DNA from: Desulfobacterales bacterium
GTDB taxonomy: Bacteria; Desulfobacterota; Desulfobacteria; Desulfobacterales; UBA5852
Direction of reading: 5' to 3'
DNA: 6,451 bases
Assembly (NCBI GenBank): GCA_030066455.1
Contig: JASJBQ010000273.1
Span: 1-6,451, forward strand
The position numbers were made by a program, and so were the translations under genes. This document shows, one piece after another, positions 1 through 5,646 of the stretch. Below the pieces are notes generated by a model. The model searched no databases, was not told the DNA's origin, and saw nothing but the letters and a program-made list of their open reading frames with translations. Each line of letters starts with the position of its first letter. Positions within the stretch are counted from its first letter, which is position 1.

Positions 1-614
1 GATACGGCCGCCAGCAAGGCCTGCGGCGCCGTCACGCAAACCAGGGGCAGACCGGTGGCCGCGGCGAGTTGCTGCCCGAACCGATAGCCGTCCGTAATGG
101 TTGCCGTCGTGGTTTCATCCATCAGGTGCGCGTTGACGATCCACCCCGCCACCGGCAGTCGGGCGGCCGATTCGATGGCCGCCCGGACGCGCAGGCAACC
201 CTCCAACGATCCGGTCTGGGGTCGCAAGGGGTTGACGACCTGCAGCATCTGCACGGTCCGGTCCTTGAGGGCGTCGGCCAACGCCCCCAGCACCACCGCC
301 CCCACGTCATCGCCGCCGACGTCCAGAATCGTCAGCGGACTGGGGCTGCGGAGCAATCCGGCGATGGCGGGGCTCAATATGGGCAGGTCGGCGTGCAGAT
401 AGGCCGGCGGCGGCAGAACCAGATCGATCCCCCGGGAACGCAGCTGCTGGCGTGCTTCCCGCGTGCGGAAATAGGGATTGACCAGATCGAGATCGGCGAT
501 CCGGACGTCAACCCCGGCACGTTTGCTTTCGAGCGCCAGATTTATGGATACTTCGGTTTTACCGCTACCATAGTCACCGACGATAATAGCGATACCGTTA
601 AGCTCGACTCCCAA
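1..614 (-). CDS. MinD/CobQ-like P-loop ATPase, N-terminal part (3' end beyond the left edge)
   Basis: This is the first 204 residues of a nucleotide-binding protein, read on the minus strand with no stop before the window edge. Visible motifs are a Walker A, GDYGSGKT (residues 13-20); DLDLVNPYFRTREA (about 41-54), a stretch I associate with a family of uncharacterised ParA/CobQ-like ATPases in anaerobes; a Walker B/switch-like ILDVGGDD (96-103); and VVNPLRPQTG (127-135), where this fold often contacts the base. The fold suggests ATP-driven partner regulation or cofactor/cluster handling, but no substrate can be named. No in-frame ATG lies between the upstream stop (around 705) and the Walker A. 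I chose TTG at 614-612 because a GAGG sits 5 nt upstream (620-623) and it puts the P-loop 12 residues in, as is normal for the fold. It is transcribed divergently from the NamZ-like gene. Family-level call is firm; function unknown. Confidence 0.85.
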   Translation of the reverse strand, partial: MGVELNGIAIIVGDYGSGKTEVSINLALESKRAGVDVRIADLDLVNPYFRTREARQQLRSRGIDLVLPPPAYLHADLPILSPAIAGLLRSPSPLTILDVGGDDVGAVVLGALADALKDRTVQMLQVVNPLRPQTGSLEGCLRVRAAIESAARLPVAGWIVNAHLMDETTTATITDGYRFGQQLAAATGLPLVCVTAPQALLAAV

Positions 615-619
615 TTCAC

Positions 620-623
620 CCTC
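620..623 (-). promoter_or_regulatory. Ribosome binding site deciding the TTG start of the P-loop ATPase
   Basis: The minus strand reads TGAGGGTGAATTG here. GAGG lies 5 nt before the TTG at 614-612 and is part of a TGAGGGTGA stretch resembling an anti-Shine-Dalgarno match. No other start codon in this frame has a comparable upstream purine tract; the only other candidate I see is a rare CTG further upstream. Confidence 0.55.
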
Positions 624-701
624 ATCAACGGCGTCGGCCGAGGCGGGAATTGAGAAAATCGCAAACAGCGCTTCGGGACGACGATGGATTTGACGAGGTT
701 G

Positions 702-730
702 TGTTTATTGATTCTGGCCTCTTTTGTCAA
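702..730 (-). promoter_or_regulatory. Candidate sigma70-type promoter for the P-loop ATPase gene
   Basis: On the minus strand a perfect -35 box, TTGACA (725-730), is followed after exactly 17 nt by TAAACA (702-707), a weak -10 box matching TATAAT at three positions including the first two. Transcription would start near 694 and leave a leader of about 80 nt before the TTG start. The perfect -35 and ideal spacing support it; the poor -10 limits confidence. Confidence 0.4.
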
Positions 731-824
731 GACGCTTCGGCGCGTCCACTCAAGAATTACACGGGGTTGGACGTCACTCGCCCGCAGGAGTCGCTGACCG
801 CGGCACGAGCGGCACCGCCGGGCG

Positions 825-853
825 TTTACATTCGGGGCCAGGTTCGCTATGAG
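825..853 (+). promoter_or_regulatory. Candidate sigma70-type promoter for the NamZ-like gene
   Basis: TTTACA (825-830, 5 of 6 to the -35 consensus) is followed after exactly 17 nt by TATGAG (848-853, 4 of 6 to the -10 consensus). The predicted transcript starts near 860, about 70 nt upstream of the ATG at 932. This position supports the ATG at 932 rather than the longer frame from 650. Confidence 0.45.
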
Positions 854-931
854 ACCAGAGTGTCCCCTGCCGACAGGCCCTGCGCTTCGGCACGCTTTCA
901 ACCCCAACGGATGCCAGCGAGGTTTCTACCG

Positions 932-2113
932 ATGCCCGCCGTTACGACCGGTCTGGAGCTGCTGCTGCAACACGACCATCCCTGGATACGTGGCCAGCGC
1001 CTGGGGCTTCTGTGCAATCCGGCCTCGATCGACAGCCGCTACACGCACGCCCGCGACGGCCTGATGCGGCGTTTTCCCGGCCAGCTCAAGGCCCTGTATT
1101 CTCCGCAGCACGGTTTTTGCGCCGAGAAGCAGGACAACATGATCGAGTCCGACCACATGACGGACCCGGCCTCGGGGCTGCCCGTATTCAGCCTCTACGG
1201 CGAGACCCGGATCCCGACCCCCGGAATGCTGGAACCCATCGATGTTCTCCTGGTGGACCTGCAGGATGTAGGTACCCGGGTTTACACCTTTATATACACC
1301 CTGTCCTACTGTCTGGAGGCGGCGCGGGACTGCGACCGCCGGGTGCTGGTGCTCGACCGCCCCAACCCGGTCAACGGGCGGCAGGTGGAGGGCAACCTTC
1401 TCGACCCGCAGTGGACCTCATTCGTGGGCCGTTTCGCCCTGCCCATGCGCCACGGGCTGACCATCGGTGAGCTGGCCCGCCTCTTCAACGATCATTTCGG
1501 CATCGGCTGCGAACTCGACGTGGTGGCCATGGAAGGGTGGGAACGGGCCATGTGGTTCGACGACACCGGGCTGCCGTGGGTCGCGCCCTCGCCCAACATG
1601 CCGACGCCCGTGACCGCCGCGGTCTATCCGGGGCAGGTCATCTGGGAGGGCACCAACATGTCCGAAGGCCGCGGGACGGCCCTGCCCTTCGAAATCTGCG
1701 GCGCCCCCTATCTCGACGTGGACCGGGTGCGGAAGGCCCTGGCCGGAAAAAACCTGCCGGGCATCGTCCTGCGCCCGCTGACCTTCGAGCCCACGTCCGG
1801 CAAACACGCGCAGGTCCCCTGCCACGGTTTCCAGATTCATATCACCGACCGGGATCGCTACCGGCCGTACCTGATCACCCTGCAGCTCATGCAGGCGATC
1901 CTTCGCTGCCATCCCAAAGAACTCGAGTGGAAAGCGCCGCCGTATGAATATGAATTCACGAAGCGCCCCATCGACCTCATTCTGGGCGACGCCGACCTTT
2001 GCCGACGTGTCGAGGCGCAGGAAGACCTCGACATACTGGCGCAGGCGTGGGAGCGAGAACTTCTTGATTTCAGGGAGACATGCACCTCCTGTCTGATCTA
2101 TCCCGACCGCTGA
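932..2113 (+). CDS. namZ: NamZ/DUF1343 family protein (GH171 exo-beta-N-acetylmuramidase-like)
   Basis: This 393-residue protein belongs to the DUF1343 family, whose founding member NamZ (YbbC) of Bacillus subtilis removes terminal MurNAc from peptidoglycan fragments. Family landmarks in order are LLCNPAS (26-32), SPQHGF (57-62), DLQDVGTRVYTF (109-120), LDRPNP (141-146), MRHGLTIGE (172-180), SPNMPTP (220-226), EGTNMSEGRGT (239-249) and PFEICGAP (252-259). Length is normal for the domain. The ATG at 932 has GAGG (919-922) 9 nt upstream; the upstream in-frame ATG at 911 has no ribosome binding site. Two features are odd. There is no signal peptide, so the protein appears cytoplasmic unless exported otherwise. 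Also, the usual PEHG motif reads PQHG, replacing the Glu that I recall as the proposed catalytic residue (Glu92 of BsNamZ) by Gln59, followed by an AEKQDNMIES segment. Family membership is secure; hydrolase activity is less so. Confidence 0.9.
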   Translation: MPAVTTGLELLLQHDHPWIRGQRLGLLCNPASIDSRYTHARDGLMRRFPGQLKALYSPQHGFCAEKQDNMIESDHMTDPASGLPVFSLYGETRIPTPGMLEPIDVLLVDLQDVGTRVYTFIYTLSYCLEAARDCDRRVLVLDRPNPVNGRQVEGNLLDPQWTSFVGRFALPMRHGLTIGELARLFNDHFGIGCELDVVAMEGWERAMWFDDTGLPWVAPSPNMPTPVTAAVYPGQVIWEGTNMSEGRGTALPFEICGAPYLDVDRVRKALAGKNLPGIVLRPLTFEPTSGKHAQVPCHGFQIHITDRDRYRPYLITLQLMQAILRCHPKELEWKAPPYEYEFTKRPIDLILGDADLCRRVEAQEDLDILAQAWERELLDFRETCTSCLIYPDR

Positions 2114-2189
2114 ACCCCAGGGCGACCGGCGTCCAAGCGGCGGCCCGCCAGGGGCCTGGCGCGCAGGTGCGGCCGCGCCCCGGCCCCCC

Positions 2190-2223
2190 AAAAAAAAAGC
2201 CCTGCGGATTGGCACCGCAGGGC
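2190..2223 (-). terminator. Intrinsic terminator of the small membrane protein gene
   Basis: GCCCTGCGG (2199-2207) pairs perfectly with CCGCAGGGC (2215-2223) around a 7-nt loop, and nine A residues at 2190-2198 become a U tract when transcribed on the minus strand. It lies 20 nt past the stop codon of the gene at 2243-2521. There is no T run on the plus-strand side, so it is one-directional and does not by itself terminate the convergent NamZ-like gene. Confidence 0.9.
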
Positions 2224-2242
2224 CCGTTGAAACGATTGGGAT

Positions 2243-2521
2243 CTAGGCTTTTTTCAGGCTGTCGATTTCCTGCTTGAGCTCGTCGATCTCCTGTTTGTAC
2301 TTTTCAACGTCGTCGTCGGATCCGATCGGGCTGCCGATGGAATCGTCTTTCTTCCATGTATCCTTGAGTTCGTCAAATCCCAGGTAAATCGCCAGGCCAC
2401 CCCCGAGAAGGAGCATCAGGGGAATTGCACCGGCCAGAAGCGTCATAAAAGGAGACCACCATACCACCAGCCCGATGAGTCCCAACACAGCGGCTGCCGC
2501 CCCACCAACTAAAGTTTTCAT
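2243..2521 (-). CDS. Small two-helix membrane protein with C-terminal coiled coil
   Basis: This 92-residue protein has two hydrophobic helices at about residues 3-22 and 26-48, joined by a short WWSPF turn. A charged segment rich in Asp, Lys and Gly follows, then an ideal coiled coil at 72-92: three heptads VEKYKQE, IDELKQE and IDSLKKA, with V72, Y75, I79, L82, I86 and L89 at the a/d positions. The likely picture is a membrane hairpin displaying an oligomerising tail. I chose the ATG at 2521-2519 because AAGGAGG (2531-2537) is 9 nt upstream; the in-frame GTG two codons earlier is only 3 nt from it. A weak -10-like AATAAT lies at 2571-2576. The gene is monocistronic and ends in the terminator at 2190-2223. 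I do not recognise a named family with certainty. The pattern GLIGLVVWW...LLAG.IPL.LLLGGGLA recalls the magnetosome protein MamI, but this is from memory. Confidence 0.85.
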   Translation of the reverse strand: MKTLVGGAAAAVLGLIGLVVWWSPFMTLLAGAIPLMLLLGGGLAIYLGFDELKDTWKKDDSIGSPIGSDDDVEKYKQEIDELKQEIDSLKKA

Positions 2522-2530
2522 ATACACCGT

Positions 2531-2537
2531 CCTCCTT
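2531..2537 (-). promoter_or_regulatory. Strong ribosome binding site of the small membrane protein gene
   Basis: The minus strand reads AAGGAGG, a near-perfect anti-16S match, 9 nt before the ATG at 2521-2519. It decides the start: the in-frame GTG at 2527-2525 is too close to be used. It is the strongest ribosome binding site in the window, suggesting high translation. Confidence 0.8.
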
Positions 2538-2640
2538 GTAGTAAGTTTTCCGAACTATTGATTCGCTGGGATTATTGCCCTTGACTTCACAGTCTTAGCG
2601 GTCCCCGGGGGCAACCCCTGGAGATCCTGATCTGAAACGG

Positions 2641-2658
2641 GATTTGTTTCGGCAAATC
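2641..2658. repeat. Operator-like palindrome GATTTG-N6-CAAATC
   Basis: Perfect 6-bp arms GATTTG (2641-2646) and CAAATC (2653-2658) flank TTTCGG. An overlapping imperfect repeat, GAAAC (2634-2638) and GTTTC (2646-2650), lies on its left. The right arm recurs as CAAATCG at 2699-2705. Its position between divergent genes and upstream of the plsB -10 element fits a dimeric regulator site; no regulator is identified. Confidence 0.45.
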
Positions 2659-2671
2659 GAAAGGCCCGCTG

Positions 2672-2689
2672 CATCAGCGCGCACTGATG
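2672..2689. repeat. Operator-like palindrome CATCAG-N6-CTGATG
   Basis: Perfect 6-bp arms CATCAG (2672-2677) and CTGATG (2684-2689) flank a nearly symmetric CGCGCA, so 16 of the 18 bases are self-complementary. Its centre is 31 bp from that of the palindrome at 2641-2658, about three helical turns, and it lies some 30 bp upstream of the plsB extended -10 element. Confidence 0.5.
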
Positions 2690-2716
2690 TTAGAAAATCA
2701 AATCGTCGTTGGCAAG

Positions 2717-2725
2717 TGCTAAAAT
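2717..2725 (+). promoter_or_regulatory. Candidate extended -10 promoter for plsB
   Basis: TGCTAAAAT carries the TG dinucleotide of an extended -10 element followed by TAAAAT, 5 of 6 to TATAAT. No good -35 box is found 17 nt upstream (ATCAAA-like), which is tolerated in extended -10 promoters. Transcription would start near 2732, giving plsB a leader of about 270 nt. Confidence 0.35.
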
Positions 2726-3005
2726 TGAGCCCCGCATAACATATCCACTTTTTTTTCTCAAGGTTATTTTTGGTGGCGCAGTCGGTGCAAAGACCGCGAC
2801 GGTGCAACGGGTGCATCTGGCCGTCGTCTGGCCGGATTCGTCCAGGCCATCGGTACCCGGCCGGCGTCTCGGGGCCGGTGCTTTCCGATTGCATCATCGC
2901 CCTCATTCTGGTAGCTATTTTTTTTCGTCGCAATGCCAAACGCTACGGGCCACCGCCATCGAAGTTCATGTAGCGGCCCCCGTTTCAAGCCCGACAGGCG
3001 CGTTC

Positions 3006-5642
3006 ATGATCATCTTCCGCAGCCCCAAATGGAAACGCATCCAGGCACGGGTCGACCGCGTCATCCAGTGTCTGCTCAAAGGGACCTATGAGCACTACGC
3101 CTGCTACCTGCCGCCGACCCCCGGCTGGCTGATCTCGCACCTGCAAAGACTTTTCTACCGTGGCATCACCCTGGCGCCCAGCCAGGCCGCGGTGCTCAAA
3201 ACCCTGCCGCGCAACGCCGTGCTGGTCTGCGTCACCAAACGCAAAAGCCTTTTCCAATGGATGTTCTATCACAGCCGCTACGGCAGCAAACGGATGCCCG
3301 CGCCCACGGTGGCATTCGACTATACCGTCTTTCTCTACCAGCCCCTCGCACGTATTTTCCGCATGCTGCTGGCGCGCCTGGACTTTTTTTGCCGCCACTT
3401 CGGCTTTCCCGACCCTTACGCCGCCGGCTACTACCAGCGCATGCTCGATCAAGGCGAGACGTTTTTTCTCTCCCTGGTCGAACCGGGCGGTTTTTACCGC
3501 CGGTTTGTCAAAGAAAAAACCGACCCGATAAAATTCCTGCTGGATTATCAGGCCGCAGCGGATCGCCCCGTTTACTTCGTCCCGCACCTGATGATCTTTG
3601 AAAAAGATCCCGAAAAGACGACGCCCTCGCTGTGGAAGCACTTTTTCGGCCATGAACAGGCGCTGGGTTTTTTCCGGCGCTTCACCACCCTCGTCAAGAA
3701 ACCCGGGCGCACCTTTGTCGAACTGAGCACCCCCGTGGACCTCCAGACGTTCATGCAGCACCCCGACGTCCGCGACCGCAGCCGTACCTACCAGGCCCTG
3801 CTCATGCGGCGCAACCTTCTGCGGCAGATCAACCGCCATCGCCAGAGCATTCTCGGACCGGTCCTCAAAAGCCGCCTGGAAATCAAGGACGCGGTGCTGA
3901 CCGGATCCCGGCTGCAGCAATTCATCCGCGAGCAGGCGGAACACGAACAAAAACCGGTGACCAAAATGCACCGGCAGGCCGAAACCTATTTCGAAGAGAT
4001 TGCCGCCGACTACCGTATCGGCATGATTAAAACCCTGGCGAAAGTCCTGGACTGGATCATCGGGACCATGTTCGACGGGGTCATCATCGACCAGGAGGGG
4101 CTCCACCGCTTGAAGACTATGTCCCAGCGGGGACCGGTGGTTCTTCTTCCCTGCCACAAGAGCCACATCGACTACCTGATGATTTCCTACATCATGTTTC
4201 ACAACAACATGCCCTGCCCGCACATCGTGGCCGGCAAGAACCTCTCCTTCTGGCCCATGGGTCCAATTTTCCGGAGCTCGGGCGCCTTCTTCATGCGCCG
4301 GACCTTCAAGGGCCAGCCGTTGTATGCCGCTGTATTTGCCGCCTACGTCAACAAGCTGCTGCAGGAGGGCTTCAATATCGAAGTCTTTATCGAAGGCGGG
4401 CGCAGCCGCACCGGCAAACTGCTCTCCCCCAAGACCGGGCTTCTGTCCATCCTGCTGGAAGCCTACCAGCAGCGCGCCTGCGAGGACCTGATCCTCGCCC
4501 CGATCTACATCGGCTATGACAAGGTCCCCGAAGAAAAGGCCTATCTGCACGAACTCGAAGGCGGCAAGAAGGAGCCCGAAAGCCTGAAGCAGGTAATTCG
4601 GGCGCACAAGGTGCTCAAGAAGCGCTTCGGCAAGATCTACATCGAATTTGACGACCCGATTTCGCTGGCCGACCTGTTGCACGAAAACGCGCTCGACCTG
4701 GAGGGCATGCCCCGTGAGGACATCAACGCGTTCTGCCGCAACATCGGCCACCGCACCATCCATGCCATCAACCGCGTGGCGGTCATCACCCCGCACGCGA
4801 TTACCGCCGCGGCCCTGCTCAACCATTCCCATCAGGCCTTCACCCTGCCCATGCTGCAGGAAACCGCCGAGACCTATCTCAACCACCTCTATTTCTATGG
4901 AACCAAACTAGCCGACACCTTGGACGTCGATCCGGCCAAGGCCATCGAACAGGTCTTGCATATCTACGTGCAGCGTAAATTCGTGTCGCCGCTCGATAAA
5001 AAGGCTGCCGCCATCGAAGAGACACCGCGCTATCGCATTCAGAACGATAAACGCCCCAGCCTGGAATACTACAAGAACAACTGTGTGGCTTGCTTCGTCC
5101 CTGCGGCCTACACGGCCTTGTCGATATTCGAACGTGACGCCTTCCAGTTCGTCGCTACGGATCTGCACGACGGCTACCGTTTTCTGCAGGACTTGTTCAA
5201 ATATGAATTCTCCTACGATCTGGAAAATCCGCCGGAATGGTACGTCCGCAAGAATATCAAGGCGTTCATCAACGACGCCATTCTGATCCCTCACCCCAAC
5301 CTGCCCGACACCTACAACATCACCTCGCTGGGTTTTCGCAAGCTGAAACTCTTCTCGGGCTTCTTGCGCTCGTATTTCGAATCCTATCGGATCACCCTCG
5401 ACCAGCTCGCCCGTCAAAAGGAGGGTGACCTGAATCGGAAGGAGCAGGTCAAAAAAATAACGGCCTACGGCAACCGCCTGGCCAAAAACGGTGAAGTCGA
5501 ATGCAAAGAGGCCCTCTCCGGCGTGAATTTCAGAAATGCCCTGACCTTCTTCCAGAGCCGGGGCATTCGCTGCCGGGACGACGAAGACGCCATCGACAGC
5601 TACCGCGAACCCATTCAACGCTATCTGAAATTCCTGCCGTGA
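3006..5642 (+). CDS. plsB: Glycerol-3-phosphate 1-O-acyltransferase PlsB
   Basis: This 878-residue inner-membrane-associated enzyme transfers an acyl group from acyl-ACP or acyl-CoA to sn-glycerol 3-phosphate, making lysophosphatidate, the first step of phospholipid synthesis. All four acyltransferase blocks are intact: HKSHID (384-389, catalytic His and Asp), GAFFMRR (426-432), FIEGGRSRTGK (461-471, glycerol-phosphate binding) and LAPIYIGYD (497-505). The N-terminal 350 residues and the long C-terminal region match the overall PlsB layout; E. coli PlsB is 807 residues, so this one is somewhat longer. The frame stays open upstream to 2709, but that part is not PlsB-like. I chose the ATG at 3006, which has only a weak AGGCG upstream, so the exact start is less certain than the identity. 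The stop is 4 nt before the next gene, indicating one transcript and probable translational coupling. Confidence 0.95.
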   Translation: MIIFRSPKWKRIQARVDRVIQCLLKGTYEHYACYLPPTPGWLISHLQRLFYRGITLAPSQAAVLKTLPRNAVLVCVTKRKSLFQWMFYHSRYGSKRMPAPTVAFDYTVFLYQPLARIFRMLLARLDFFCRHFGFPDPYAAGYYQRMLDQGETFFLSLVEPGGFYRRFVKEKTDPIKFLLDYQAAADRPVYFVPHLMIFEKDPEKTTPSLWKHFFGHEQALGFFRRFTTLVKKPGRTFVELSTPVDLQTFMQHPDVRDRSRTYQALLMRRNLLRQINRHRQSILGPVLKSRLEIKDAVLTGSRLQQFIREQAEHEQKPVTKMHRQAETYFEEIAADYRIGMIKTLAKVLDWIIGTMFDGVIIDQEGLHRLKTMSQRGPVVLLPCHKSHIDYLMISYIMFHNNMPCPHIVAGKNLSFWPMGPIFRSSGAFFMRRTFKGQPLYAAVFAAYVNKLLQEGFNIEVFIEGGRSRTGKLLSPKTGLLSILLEAYQQRACEDLILAPIYIGYDKVPEEKAYLHELEGGKKEPESLKQVIRAHKVLKKRFGKIYIEFDDPISLADLLHENALDLEGMPREDINAFCRNIGHRTIHAINRVAVITPHAITAAALLNHSHQAFTLPMLQETAETYLNHLYFYGTKLADTLDVDPAKAIEQVLHIYVQRKFVSPLDKKAAAIEETPRYRIQNDKRPSLEYYKNNCVACFVPAAYTALSIFERDAFQFVATDLHDGYRFLQDLFKYEFSYDLENPPEWYVRKNIKAFINDAILIPHPNLPDTYNITSLGFRKLKLFSGFLRSYFESYRITLDQLARQKEGDLNRKEQVKKITAYGNRLAKNGEVECKEALSGVNFRNALTFFQSRGIRCRDDEDAIDSYREPIQRYLKFLP

Positions 5643-5646
5643 CGCC

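Larger units (their letters stand above)
615..931. other. Divergent intergenic region between the P-loop ATPase and NamZ-like genes
   Basis: These 317 bases separate two divergent genes. The NamZ reading frame stays open upstream to a TTG at 650, but that extension has no family-like sequence, no signal peptide and no ribosome binding site, and it would cover both predicted promoters. I therefore treat it as non-coding. It holds the minus-strand promoter candidate at 702-730, the plus-strand candidate at 825-853 and the NamZ ribosome binding site at 919-922. The heptamer GCTTCGG recurs three times (within 668-677, 731-742 and 882-891) without regular spacing. I see no RNA gene or strong terminator. 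Confidence 0.6.
2522..3005. other. Divergent regulatory region between the small membrane protein gene and plsB
   Basis: This 484-base stretch holds the AAGGAGG site (2531-2537) and a weak minus-strand -10-like AATAAT (2571-2576) on the left, two 18-bp palindromes (2641-2658 and 2672-2689), and an extended -10 element (2717-2725) directed at plsB. From about 2726 to 3005 lies a possible plsB leader of roughly 270 nt. It contains a run of eight or nine T residues near 2749-2757, a GC-rich CCGGCC...GGCCGG pairing around 2858-2879, and a 31-codon open frame with a hydrophobic stretch (2878-2973). I found no tRNA or recognisable riboswitch. The plsB frame is open back to 2709, but that part shows no PlsB-like sequence. 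Confidence 0.6.

Noticed and set aside
69..653. Plus-strand 194-codon frame opposite the P-loop ATPase
   Set aside because: The minus strand encodes a clear Walker A and switch motifs in another frame; the plus-strand translation is Arg/Gln/Gly-rich without recognisable motifs.
650..931. N-terminal extension of the NamZ-like gene from TTG 650
   Set aside because: It lacks a ribosome binding site and NamZ similarity and would overlap both predicted divergent promoters; the ATG at 932 has GAGG at good spacing.
2146..2161. Hairpin CGCCAG-GGGC-CTGGCG after the NamZ-like gene as a terminator
   Set aside because: The stem is short and no T run follows on the plus strand; in such GC-rich sequence this pairing is expected by chance.
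1418..2215. A 265-codon minus-strand frame opposite the NamZ-like gene
   Set aside because: It runs through the conserved NamZ region and into the terminator of the neighbouring gene. The composition is that of an antisense shadow.
2713..2723. AAGTGCTAA resembling half of a CIRCE (HrcA) operator
   Set aside because: The partner TTAGCACTC half-site is absent at the required 9-nt spacing, and no heat-shock gene follows.
2709..3005. N-terminal extension of plsB upstream of ATG 3006
   Set aside because: The translated part is Arg/Ala/Gly-rich without PlsB-like features and begins upstream of the predicted transcription start.
2985..4886. A 633-codon open frame on the minus strand opposite plsB
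   Set aside because: It is the antisense shadow of a GC-rich gene. PlsB on the other strand has all four catalytic blocks, while the antisense translation shows low-complexity Val/Gly/Asp/Gln-rich sequence with no recognisable motif.
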